DNA of 64,000 nucleotides from CAWUFC02 sp963921335 (GTDB taxonomy: Bacteria > Pseudomonadota > Gammaproteobacteria > Pseudomonadales > Halieaceae): positions 868,001 through 932,000 of the forward strand of contig CAWUFC020000002.1 in NCBI GenBank assembly GCA_963921335.3, given 5' to 3'. The translations under genes were made by a program, and so were the position numbers. Under the pieces are notes generated by a model that searched no databases, was not told the DNA's origin, and saw nothing but the letters and a program-made list of their open reading frames with translations. Below, one piece after another: positions 34,111 to 43,576 of this stretch; position 1 is the stretch's first letter, and each line of letters starts with the position of its first letter.

Positions 34111-35973
34111 ATGATCGCGTTGTCCCGTCTATTCAGATACCTGGTCGAGTTTGGCTTCTATGCTTTCCTCGCAGGCTATTGGTACCTTGTTCACAACTTG
34201 TTCCCCTGGTACGCAGTCGCCGGGGCGCTGTTGTCCTACCTGGGTTATCGCACACTTTATCAACGGATACCCGGGCAGCTGCCGCAGCCCGCGCTGGTTG
34301 TCATAGCAGCTGTAGCGTTCTTTCTGATGCTGAATCCGCTGCAAAGCCTCTATGGCGCCAGCCTGCTCGTCTGGGGTGTGCTGTTCGCCCTGATGTTCCG
34401 CCTCAGTTTTGCACAGCTAGCCAGTGCAACATGGAAGACTGGCGCGCTACTGGTCAGCTATATCATCTTCCTGGCGCTACCGTTGGGAAAGCCACGCATG
34501 GGGCCCACTACCCCGGCGGCCCAGGATGGAGAACCCCTGGACGTTGCCATCGTTGGCGCCGGTTTCGGCGGCATGGCCATGGGCAAGGAATTGCTGGATG
34601 CAGGCTTCACCAACTTTCGAATTTACGAGGGTGCGTCCGAGGTGGGAGGCACATGGTGGCATAATCGCTACCCTGGCTTGCATGTAGACGTTCAATCAGT
34701 TCTCTACAGTTTTTCTTACTTTCCCAATCCCAACTGGTCGAAGCGCTGGGCACCCCGCAAAGAACTTGCGGCGTATGCCGTCAACCTGTCCCACGCGACA
34801 GGCGTACGCCCATTCATTCAGTTCAACAGCTGGGTAGAAGGCGTTCGCTTCAACGATGTAGCCCAGCTGTGGGAGATATCCGTCGGGGGAGAGACCGTGC
34901 AGGCGCGTCATGCTGTGCTTTCCAATGGCGGTCTGCATATTCCCAAAACGCCAAATTTCAAAGGTATGGATGACTATAGGGGCATTCGCTTTCATTCAGC
35001 GCGTTGGCGCGAAGATGTTGATTTGGCCAACAAGCGTATCGCCGTGATCGGCAGCGGCGCCAGCGCTGTGCAGATCATACCCGAGATCGCCAAGGTAGCG
35101 GCGCAAGTCGATATGTACCAGCGCACCCCCAACTGGGTCGCACCACAGGATAACCGAGAGGTAACAGCCCTGCGCCAGTGGGTGAATGAATATGTACCCA
35201 TGGCCTTTAAAATGCAGCGTCTGCGCAATGCCGCGTCAGCCGAGATTGGCTTTAGAGCCACCTTCCCGCTCGATTCCACAATCAGGCCCCGTGTTGAGGA
35301 ACAGCTGAAAAGTTACATCGCAGCAACGGTCAAAGATCAGGATTTAGTGCCAAAGCTTATCCCGGACTATGAATTCGGCTGCAAACGCCCGCTGGTCACA
35401 CAGCACTTCTATCCCAGCCTGAACCGGGACAATGTCGATGTGATCACCGAGGGCATTGAACGGCTCACCGCTGCGGGGATTCTTAGCAGTGAAGGCGCAG
35501 AGCGACAATACGACATCATCGTCATGGCCACCGGCTACGACCTCGCCGACGTGCCCTTCCCAGTTGAGGGCCGCGGGGGTCTGTCAATGGCCGAGGAATG
35601 GGCAGAAGTACCCAGCGCTTACGAAGGCATGATGGTTCAAGGCTTTCCAAATCTACACCTGATGTCGGGTCCCAACAGTGGCTTTATTGGCTCCTTTATC
35701 ATTCATCTCGAGGCGGCTGCAAATTACAACATTCAGGTAATTCGCAGAGCTAGTGGAGAGTTTTTGGTTGAACCCCAGCAGGACGCTCAGCAGAGTTACA
35801 ACGAAGCGCTGCAGGCGGACCTTCAGAAAACCGTCTGGGCTGGCAGTTGTAAAAGCTGGTATAAACTCGACAACGGTCATGTAATCGCCAATCATCCTCA
35901 CGCTGTATCCAGGGTCATTTACGATCGCTCAAAACCGCGCTGGGAAGATTTCACTTTTACACCGCGTAAATAA
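34111..35973 (+). CDS. membrane-anchored flavin monooxygenase (Baeyer-Villiger type)
   Basis: A 620-residue protein. Residues 1-135 form about four to five transmembrane helices; the rest is a BVMO/FMO enzyme. FAD site VAIVGAGFGGMAMGKEL, the GGTWWHNRYPGLHVDV segment, the BVMO fingerprint as YRGIRFHSARW (Tyr for the first Phe of FxGxxxHxxxW) and the NADPH site IAVIGSGASAVQII are all present, as is the C-terminal DIIVMATGYDLADVPFP. Such enzymes insert oxygen next to ketones, for instance in steroid or cyclic ketone degradation. The N-terminal membrane domain is not usual for soluble BVMOs. It lies downstream of the Rieske gene on the same strand but 170 bases away. Confidence 0.87.
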   Translation: MIALSRLFRYLVEFGFYAFLAGYWYLVHNLFPWYAVAGALLSYLGYRTLYQRIPGQLPQPALVVIAAVAFFLMLNPLQSLYGASLLVWGVLFALMFRLSFAQLASATWKTGALLVSYIIFLALPLGKPRMGPTTPAAQDGEPLDVAIVGAGFGGMAMGKELLDAGFTNFRIYEGASEVGGTWWHNRYPGLHVDVQSVLYSFSYFPNPNWSKRWAPRKELAAYAVNLSHATGVRPFIQFNSWVEGVRFNDVAQLWEISVGGETVQARHAVLSNGGLHIPKTPNFKGMDDYRGIRFHSARWREDVDLANKRIAVIGSGASAVQIIPEIAKVAAQVDMYQRTPNWVAPQDNREVTALRQWVNEYVPMAFKMQRLRNAASAEIGFRATFPLDSTIRPRVEEQLKSYIAATVKDQDLVPKLIPDYEFGCKRPLVTQHFYPSLNRDNVDVITEGIERLTAAGILSSEGAERQYDIIVMATGYDLADVPFPVEGRGGLSMAEEWAEVPSAYEGMMVQGFPNLHLMSGPNSGFIGSFIIHLEAAANYNIQVIRRASGEFLVEPQQDAQQSYNEALQADLQKTVWAGSCKSWYKLDNGHVIANHPHAVSRVIYDRSKPRWEDFTFTPRK

Positions 35974-36131
35974 AGAGACTGTAGGGTCTCAATGGTGACT
36001 TCGCATATATCTGATACAAAGTCGGCTCACATCGGTTATCCCTGATAATTAGTCAGAAAATATCCGCTGTTTTTCACCCACATTTCCCAACACTATCGCA
36101 ATGAGTGAACCGTAATGACCGGAGAGAGATG

Positions 36132-36821
36132 ATGGCGATGAACGAAGTAACAAGCATGCTGGACAAGCTGCAGGTGAAGGGTAAATCTTCCGGATTGGGT
36201 GGCCTCGGCGGGGGCTTGCTGGGCGGCGTAGCCGGCGGCGCGATCACCAGCCTATTGATGCACAAGAAGGGACGCAAAACCCTGGGCAGCGTGGCCAAGG
36301 TTGGAGGTATAGCCGCGCTCGGCGGTCTCGCCTGGAAAGCTTACGATCATTACCAGCAGAACAGTCAGCAGCAGACCGCGCTCGCTGCAAATGATGCCGC
36401 GTTGACGGTGCCGACACCGGCCCCGAAACTGGAGCGAGAGGGTTTCGAAATCGACAGCACCAGCACCCAGGGGCAGATTCGGTCGTGGCTGCTGATACAA
36501 GCCATGATTGCTGCCGCCAACGCCGACGGGCACATTGACGCCGCGGAAAGGCAGCGCATCTTTGATCACGTCAATGAGCTGGGCATAAGCCGTGAAGAAC
36601 GGGCAATGCTGCTGGATGCACTGGAGAATCCGGCGGGAGTCAAAGAGATCGCCATGCAGGTGCGGGACCAGGAAACCGCGGTTGAAGTTTACCTGGCCTC
36701 AACACTGGCGCTGGATAGCAATTGCGGAGAAGGCAGGCGCTATCTTAACGCGCTGGCTTTCGTCCTTGAGCTGCCCTCTGAACTGACCAACCACCTGGAG
36801 CAGCAGGTCGCCCACGCCTGA
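36132..36821 (+). CDS. DUF533/YebE-like membrane-associated protein
   Basis: A 229-residue protein. The N-terminus has a glycine-zipper segment (GLGGLGGGLLGGVAGGAITSLLM) and a second hydrophobic stretch, followed by a TerB-like helical domain (WLLIQAMIAAANADGHIDAAERQRIFDHVNELGIS) with acidic residues that may bind divalent metal. This matches DUF533/YebE. I start at ATG 36132, five bases after GGAGAG; earlier in-frame GTG 36105 and ATG 36129 lack good spacing. YebE belongs to envelope-stress regulons in enterics. It converges on ilvD with a three-base gap. Confidence 0.85.
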   Translation: MAMNEVTSMLDKLQVKGKSSGLGGLGGGLLGGVAGGAITSLLMHKKGRKTLGSVAKVGGIAALGGLAWKAYDHYQQNSQQQTALAANDAALTVPTPAPKLEREGFEIDSTSTQGQIRSWLLIQAMIAAANADGHIDAAERQRIFDHVNELGISREERAMLLDALENPAGVKEIAMQVRDQETAVEVYLASTLALDSNCGEGRRYLNALAFVLELPSELTNHLEQQVAHA

Positions 36822-36824
36822 GAT

Positions 36825-38507
36825 CTAGTCCGCCAGATCCAGCACCGCACCAAAGCTGGCGCTGGCAGTATTGCGACTGAACTTGGCCAATACACCGCGG
36901 GTATAGCGGGGCTCTGGCTGAGTCCATGCGGCGCGGCGACGATCCAGTTCAGCATCTTCCACGTGCAGCTCCAGTAGCTGTGTGTGGGCGTCTATGGTGA
37001 TACTGTCACCCTCTTCGACCAAGGCGATGGTACCGCCCACGTAGGCTTCAGGTGCTACATGCCCTACCACCATGCCCCAGGTGCCGCCGGAGAAACGTCC
37101 GTCGGTGATCAAACCAACCGTTTCACCCAAGCCCTGACCCACCAGTGCACCGGTGGGTGCGAGCATTTCTGGCATCCCCGGACCGCCTTTAGGACCCAGG
37201 TAACGCAGAACCACCACATCACCATGGTTAATATTGCCTGCCAGAATTGAATCCAGCGCAGACTGCTCGTCATCAAAGACGCGTGCAGGCCCGGTGATGG
37301 AGGGATTCTTAAGCCCGGTAATCTTGGCGATAGCGCCTTCCTCGGCGAGATTGCCACGCAACACAGCCAGATGACCCTCTACATAGAGTGGCTTGTCGAT
37401 CGGGCGGATAACATCCTGACCATCCGGCACACCGGGTTCAAGGTCGGCCAGATTCTCAGCAACCGTTTTGCCCGTGATAGTCATGCAATCGCCATGCAAC
37501 AGCCCGGCGTCCAGCAGCACTTTCATCACCCTGGGGATACCGCCGGCGCGGTGCAGATCAATGGCCATATAGTTGCCGCTGGGCTTGAGATCACAGATCA
37601 CGGGCACTTTGCGACGCACACGTTCGAAGTCGTCGATATCCCACTGCACGCCAGCAGCGTGGGCAATGGCCAGAAAATGCAGTACAGCATTGGTAGACCC
37701 CCCAGTGGCCATGACCACAGCCACCGCGTTCTCAATCGCCTCACGAGTCACAATATCCCGCGGCTTCAGGTCCGCTTGCACGGCCTGCACCAGTACCTGG
37801 GCACTCTCCAAGGCGCTGGCCCGCTTTTCATCCTCCACATTGGCCATGGTCGACGAATAGGGCAGGCTCATACCCAATGCTTCAAAGGCAGAACTCATGG
37901 TGTTGGCTGTGTACATGCCACCACAAGACCCCGTACCGGGAATCGCATTGCGCTCTACCGCCAGCAGCTGTTCATCGTCAATCTGGCCTGCGCTGTACTC
38001 TCCGACTGCCTCAAAGACACTAACAATATTAAGGTCACGACCATCCAGGCGACCAGGCAATATGGTACCGCCATAAACAAAGATGGCCGGCACATTGGCG
38101 CGCAGCATACCCATCATGCCGCCAGGCATATTCTTGTCGCAGCCACCGGTGACCAGCACGCCATCCATCCACTGGCCACCAACGCAGGTCTCGATACAGT
38201 CGGCAATCACCTCGCGAGACACCAGACTATATTTCATGCCCTCAGTGCCCATGGCCATGCCATCGCTTATGGTAGGGGTGCCAAAGATCTGCGAATTGGC
38301 ACCGGCAGCTGCCAGACCCCCAACTGCGGCATCCACCAAAGGCTGCATGCCCGAGTTGCAAGGAGTAATGGTTGAGTAAGAATTCGCCACGCCGATCATC
38401 GGCTTATCGAAATCCGCGGCTTCATAGCCCATGCCATAGAACATGGACCGGTTGGGAGCACGCTGGTACCCCTCGGTGATATTTTTAGAGCGACGATTTG
38501 AACCCAT
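36825..38507 (-). CDS. ilvD: dihydroxy-acid dehydratase
   Basis: A 560-residue enzyme converting 2,3-dihydroxy-3-isovalerate and its methylvalerate analogue to 2-keto acids in branched-chain amino acid synthesis. Conserved cluster cysteines are visible in [23 protein letters not shown] and [38 protein letters not shown] is the C-terminal signature. At 560 residues it is the shorter form (E. coli has 616), the group with [2Fe-2S] examples. The start [18 protein letters not shown] is conserved. It stands alone between the convergent YebE-like gene and the RTX giant gene. Confidence 0.95.
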   Translation of the reverse strand: MGSNRRSKNITEGYQRAPNRSMFYGMGYEAADFDKPMIGVANSYSTITPCNSGMQPLVDAAVGGLAAAGANSQIFGTPTISDGMAMGTEGMKYSLVSREVIADCIETCVGGQWMDGVLVTGGCDKNMPGGMMGMLRANVPAIFVYGGTILPGRLDGRDLNIVSVFEAVGEYSAGQIDDEQLLAVERNAIPGTGSCGGMYTANTMSSAFEALGMSLPYSSTMANVEDEKRASALESAQVLVQAVQADLKPRDIVTREAIENAVAVVMATGGSTNAVLHFLAIAHAAGVQWDIDDFERVRRKVPVICDLKPSGNYMAIDLHRAGGIPRVMKVLLDAGLLHGDCMTITGKTVAENLADLEPGVPDGQDVIRPIDKPLYVEGHLAVLRGNLAEEGAIAKITGLKNPSITGPARVFDDEQSALDSILAGNINHGDVVVLRYLGPKGGPGMPEMLAPTGALVGQGLGETVGLITDGRFSGGTWGMVVGHVAPEAYVGGTIALVEEGDSITIDAHTQLLELHVEDAELDRRRAAWTQPEPRYTRGVLAKFSRNTASASFGAVLDLAD

Positions 38508-38594
38508 GGATGATTCCCTGTTTACCGCAAGACCCAGAGCACGAGTTTACTCAATTTAACATCCGTAGGCTGCCACCAGATGAACTAAATCGCG

Positions 38595-41500
38595 CTACAG
38601 CACATAATTGTCAGCATCAGTCTGATTGAGTACAACACCAACCAATGTCACTACGGGCATCAGGTTATCACCACCACCATCTGTATCGACGCTGATCACG
38701 GTGCCACTTGAGTTGCTATCAAATTCCAACCACCCCATCGAGAAGACCGTGTTGTCGCGCGGCGCACCAATTGATTCAAGTAGCTGCGAAAAATCCAGAA
38801 TATCACCACTAGCGCTAAATCCAGTGATCGTCTGATGCTCTACAACCACGACATTATCAAGCGCAGGGCCGCTAGCTCCAGCAGGCGCCAGACTTTCAAA
38901 CTGCAACGGAGTAACACCATGATTTGCGGTAAACGTAAACATATGCTGCGCCCACTTCATATCAGACAGGCTGACCGTGTCACTAAAATCAAAACGCTGA
39001 ATGCTACTACCCGCCGAAGCTTCCACTGTCGCGGTTAAAGCTGCAATACCGCTGTACTCGTTTTTAGACAGGTTAAAGCTCACGTGATAATTGCTGCCGG
39101 CTTCGGTATCTAGCAATTGGACAATCCTGCCCGGCTCATTGCCGTTCATATCCAGGGACTGGTTGCCTTCAGCAGCCTGCCAAAATGTACCGATCACCTC
39201 GATACTGCCCTCTCGAATATCCCATCCCGGCAAGCCGCTGGGAGGCACTCCCGGAGCAGCGGCGGTCAAAACCGCGCCATCAACGTAGGCGCCGAGGCTA
39301 CCAAAGCCTCCTGGGAAGCTGTGGAACACTATGATCTCTGGCGCAAGAATATTGACATCACTACCGAGTGTTGTCGTAACCGAGACTGTCTCCCAGGTAT
39401 TCGGGTCAGTATCAAGAATAATCTTGTCACTAGAAATGCGCTCGCCAGGGGCATTGAGCGCACTGCGCATTTCGATATCGACAGATACCTCTACCCCGGC
39501 CTGCACCGTGTTCATTTTGACTTCAAAAGTGACTTCAGTACCAGCCACAAAGGGGCCCTCAAGCATCTGGTGCACCTGCGAATTGGATCCGCCACCGGCG
39601 TGATTGACCTGGAGCATTTGGTTACCGAAGGGGACGATACCGTTGACGGCACCAGCCACGGTCGCACTTTCACCACCCCAGATATTGGTGCCAGGAGCCC
39701 AATAAACGTCGATCCCTGTTGTTGACTCAAAATCACCCTGGGCCAAAAGGTTTGGGTAGACCGGTGCCGCAAGCGTTTGCCAGCCACTTCCCACCACCGG
39801 ATTTTCAAAGGAGCCATTGGTGGCCAGGTTTTCAATGACAAATGTGTTGCCCGCAGGTACACCGGTAATAGTTACGGGCAAAGACAACTGCGCCGACTTT
39901 GCCCCACCAGTGCCGTTATTACCCTGGTCACTCACGCTCACCGTGAGGGTATCACTCCCCGAGTAGCCTGCAGTCGGGACATAACTGAGTCCGGCTACAA
40001 ACGCGTCGTTGATCGCCGCTTGCGAACCTGAGTACGCCAGCGTGCCATCGCTACCCTCGCCATCAATCGCGACCAGTCCAGAGACATTACTCAAGGTCAG
40101 CGAACCACTTGAGGCTGACAAGGTAATCGCTAACGGATCATTGCTGGCATCTGTGTCAGAGACACTGATCTGAGTCACTGTCAGACCAGTATCCTGCTCT
40201 GTCTGCAAGTTGACGTTGCCTCCAAATCCAATAACAGGGGCCTGGTTCGGTGGCGTTTCGTCGACATCGGTCACAGTAATCTGAATATCCTGCTCCACTC
40301 TGGCACCGCTACTGTCTTGCGCAGCGATTCTAAGCTGATAATTATTGTCAGCACCCGAATCGCCTGGTGCTTCAAAATTAGGTGCTGCGGCAAATCGAAG
40401 CTCACCGCTATTGCTTCCCAAACTGAACAACGCCGCGTCACTCCCGCCGACAATCGAATAGGAGATAGCGTCGCCGTCAGCATCAGTGGCCTGGACTGTC
40501 GCAGCTAGCGTCTGGTTCTCCGCGGCGAAAAAGGCAGCCGCAGTAGTAATTTCCGGGGCAATGTTCTCGTCGACGTCAACCACGGCGATACGAACCGCCA
40601 GGCTACTCTCAGCACTCTTGGTGTCCGTTGCACTAACTAACACGTCGTAGACATTGTCTCCATCAGCGTCTGCCGGCGACTCAAAATCCGGAGCCGATAT
40701 AAAAGTCAGCACTCCGGTGTCAGAATCAATACTGAATAGACCCTGATCATCGCCGCTCAAACTATAAGTGATCGAGTCTCCGTCTGAATCGCTGGCGCTA
40801 ACAGCGCCTACTGCGATCTGATTCTCGTTGACCTGAAATTCACCAGCGCCATCAAACTCCGGTGCAGCATTTACTTCAGTCACAGCCACAATGTAATCAG
40901 CCGCGCTGACACCACCGTACGGATAACTGGCAGTGATGCGCAATTCATAGACATTGTCACCATCACTGTCCGATGGATTATCGTAGCTTGGAGCCTGATT
41001 AAAGCTAATTTGTCCACTAATGGGATCAACACTGAGCTCATCACTGTCGTCACCACCGACAACCGCATAACGAATAACGTGACCCTGTTCGTCACTCGCT
41101 GCAACCGCACCAACCTGCAATACACCTTCAGACACCGAAAGGTCACCGACGGGCAGTAACACGGGCGCTGTGTTGAGCTGATCATCAACATATACCGCAA
41201 CCGACTCGAATGCTTTGATTTGCAGGTCAAGGATACTGAAGACAAACACGTCTTCATCGGCAACACCGGTAACCTCGTCGGTTTGCTGATCTACGAACTT
41301 GATAAGCGCACCAAGGTCTTGAGTGAAAGCAGGATCAGCAGAAGCACCGTCCAGGTAAACAGACAGCGTGTCGGTACCCGCATCACCAGAAATCCGACCC
41401 TCGGTTTGAGCAAGAATGCTGACACTGTCATTACCTTCCCCACCCAAGATCGTGCTGAAACCAGCACTTACCAGGATACGATCATCACCACCATAGCCCA

Positions 41501-43460
41501 GTAAGCGATTTCCATTGCCATCGCCAATAAGCTCATCAGCAAAAGCACTGCCCCAAACACCTTCGATGCTTGTCAACATATCGAGATCTCCGCCGGCGTT
41601 GATTTGTTGCGCACCAGTGATCTGCAGGTTTACATTGACGCCAGAAGACTCAGACAGATAACTAACGGTATCCAGTCCGTCACCACCATTGAAGGTGTCG
41701 CTACCCGCCTGACCGTCAAAAACATCATCTCCTGCACCCCCATTAAGAATGTTGGAACCGGACGTACCCCACAACCGATCGTCATGATTGGAACCCTGAA
41801 TGTTCTCGAACCCGATGAGCGTGTCGACACCCGCCAGGCCAGCGTTCTGCGGACCGTCGACATACAATCGCGCACTGATGCCCTGGGGCACATCCGAATA
41901 ATCTACTGTATCGACCCCCCCACCGCCGTCTAAAACATCATTACCTGGGCCACCACGAACAGTATCATCGCCACTGCCAGCACTTATGGTGTCATTGCCT
42001 GAGGAGCCCGACAGGTAGTTAGATGCAGAACTGCCTACAATTGAATCGGCGGACTTAGATCCAACCGCATTTTCGATACTCCCCAGACTGTCAGAGATAT
42101 CATCAAAGTCATCCGCTGTCGGAGAACGGACAGCAGTACCACCACCGAGGTCGATCTCTACCGGTATGCTGTCTTGACTGTAGTCGACCGTATCAGAGCC
42201 ATCGCCCCCCCGGATATTGCCCTGGCCAAAGCCCGACGGCTGAAACACATCATCGCCATGCTCACCGAAAAAGTCACCAAACCCTTCGATAATAAATCGA
42301 TCGTCGTGATTACCACCATGAGCGACATCAAACGCACCTCGCGACACCAGCAGGTCATTGCCATCCTCACCTGCCAGAAGGCCCCTGCCAAGGCTGACAA
42401 TAACGTCATCTCCACTGCCGCCCCAAAGATCTGCATCCTTCCCGAGCAAATAGTCGTTGCCGGCACCACCATCCATCCAGTCTTCACCACTACCACTGTT
42501 GAGCGAATCGTTGCCATCACCTCCGTAAACGGTATCGTTTCCGCTACCAGCCATTATGGTATCGTCGCCAGCTCTGCCGTCCAGATAGTCACCCTGGCCA
42601 CGCCCATCAAGAAAGTTGTTCGCGGCGCTGCCAACCAGCCGATCGCCATTGAAGCTAAATCTATCCGTGGCATCACTACCAATGATATTTTCGACATCTA
42701 TTAATACGTCGAAACCAGCACCTTCTCTTGTTCTTCCTGTTGACTGACTGAGATCCACGCGGACAGCCAGCGTGGTGGCAGAGTAATCCACCGTATCGCT
42801 ACCGGCTCCTCCTTCGATAGTGTCATTGGCCCGGTAACTCGTGTCACCGGGGTAGAAAACATCATCACCAGCTTCGCCAATCAGGCGGTCGGCGCCGCGC
42901 CCGCCATAGACGGTATCATCCCCCGCGCGCGCAGCCACGATGTCATTTCCGTAGCTAGCGATAATGACGTTATTGCCATCATCCCCCCATAAGCGGTCAT
43001 TGAAGTCGGAACCATGAAGGTTTTCGATACCAACAAAAGTATCCACGCCAGCACTACGAGTATCCTGTGCGCCTGTGATCTCAAGGCTGGCATAAACGCC
43101 GCCACTGGCGTTTTGATACGTTACAAAGTCGGCGCCAGAACCGCCATCCAGACGGTCATTACCTGCACCACCATCGAGAGTGTCGTGGCTGTCACCGCCG
43201 CTAAGAGTGTCATTGCCTTCTTGACCGAACAAGCGATCTCGTCCGTCATCGCCGTTCAGCTCATCATTACCTAAGCCACCATAAAGAATGTCATTACCAC
43301 CTCGAGCGGCAATACGATCATCACCCTCACTGCCTTCGATAAGATTGGTGTTGTCATCACCCCAAAGTCGATCGTTATGATTTGATCCCAGCAGGTTTTC
43401 AATGGAGTCGTAACGATCAAGGCCAGCACCGTTCGTCTCGGTATTCACTGTCCAGGACAA
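38595..43460 (-). CDS. giant RTX/cadherin protein B, C-terminal piece
   Basis: A 1621-residue open frame, in phase with coding sequence that really extends up to the frameshift at 43594. It has five to six RTX supermodules (GSNHNDRLWGDDNTNLIEG, GNDTLSGGDSHDTLDGGAGNDRLDGG and relatives), then three to four cadherin-like repeats (DQGLFSIDSDTGVLTFISAPDFESPADADGDNVYDV), a further beta domain, a DUF642/choice-of-anchor-like region (TNGSFENPVVGSGWQ and again near ESTTGIDVYW, about residues 1180-1500), and a C-terminus ending TDADNYVL. It is probably a type I secreted surface protein that binds Ca2+ and perhaps polysaccharide. Confidence 0.85.
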   Translation of the reverse strand: MSWTVNTETNGAGLDRYDSIENLLGSNHNDRLWGDDNTNLIEGSEGDDRIAARGGNDILYGGLGNDELNGDDGRDRLFGQEGNDTLSGGDSHDTLDGGAGNDRLDGGSGADFVTYQNASGGVYASLEITGAQDTRSAGVDTFVGIENLHGSDFNDRLWGDDGNNVIIASYGNDIVAARAGDDTVYGGRGADRLIGEAGDDVFYPGDTSYRANDTIEGGAGSDTVDYSATTLAVRVDLSQSTGRTREGAGFDVLIDVENIIGSDATDRFSFNGDRLVGSAANNFLDGRGQGDYLDGRAGDDTIMAGSGNDTVYGGDGNDSLNSGSGEDWMDGGAGNDYLLGKDADLWGGSGDDVIVSLGRGLLAGEDGNDLLVSRGAFDVAHGGNHDDRFIIEGFGDFFGEHGDDVFQPSGFGQGNIRGGDGSDTVDYSQDSIPVEIDLGGGTAVRSPTADDFDDISDSLGSIENAVGSKSADSIVGSSASNYLSGSSGNDTISAGSGDDTVRGGPGNDVLDGGGGVDTVDYSDVPQGISARLYVDGPQNAGLAGVDTLIGFENIQGSNHDDRLWGTSGSNILNGGAGDDVFDGQAGSDTFNGGDGLDTVSYLSESSGVNVNLQITGAQQINAGGDLDMLTSIEGVWGSAFADELIGDGNGNRLLGYGGDDRILVSAGFSTILGGEGNDSVSILAQTEGRISGDAGTDTLSVYLDGASADPAFTQDLGALIKFVDQQTDEVTGVADEDVFVFSILDLQIKAFESVAVYVDDQLNTAPVLLPVGDLSVSEGVLQVGAVAASDEQGHVIRYAVVGGDDSDELSVDPISGQISFNQAPSYDNPSDSDGDNVYELRITASYPYGGVSAADYIVAVTEVNAAPEFDGAGEFQVNENQIAVGAVSASDSDGDSITYSLSGDDQGLFSIDSDTGVLTFISAPDFESPADADGDNVYDVLVSATDTKSAESSLAVRIAVVDVDENIAPEITTAAAFFAAENQTLAATVQATDADGDAISYSIVGGSDAALFSLGSNSGELRFAAAPNFEAPGDSGADNNYQLRIAAQDSSGARVEQDIQITVTDVDETPPNQAPVIGFGGNVNLQTEQDTGLTVTQISVSDTDASNDPLAITLSASSGSLTLSNVSGLVAIDGEGSDGTLAYSGSQAAINDAFVAGLSYVPTAGYSGSDTLTVSVSDQGNNGTGGAKSAQLSLPVTITGVPAGNTFVIENLATNGSFENPVVGSGWQTLAAPVYPNLLAQGDFESTTGIDVYWAPGTNIWGGESATVAGAVNGIVPFGNQMLQVNHAGGGSNSQVHQMLEGPFVAGTEVTFEVKMNTVQAGVEVSVDIEMRSALNAPGERISSDKIILDTDPNTWETVSVTTTLGSDVNILAPEIIVFHSFPGGFGSLGAYVDGAVLTAAAPGVPPSGLPGWDIREGSIEVIGTFWQAAEGNQSLDMNGNEPGRIVQLLDTEAGSNYHVSFNLSKNEYSGIAALTATVEASAGSSIQRFDFSDTVSLSDMKWAQHMFTFTANHGVTPLQFESLAPAGASGPALDNVVVVEHQTITGFSASGDILDFSQLLESIGAPRDNTVFSMGWLEFDSNSSGTVISVDTDGGGDNLMPVVTLVGVVLNQTDADNYVL

Positions 43461-43576
43461 ATCAGCCCAGACGCCTACTTCAGAGGACTGATAGCTGGCG
43501 GTATCGGTACCGCTGCCACCCTCTAGTGCATCGTCTCCAAGACCGCCATCGAGAGTATCGTCTCCAGAGTCACCAA

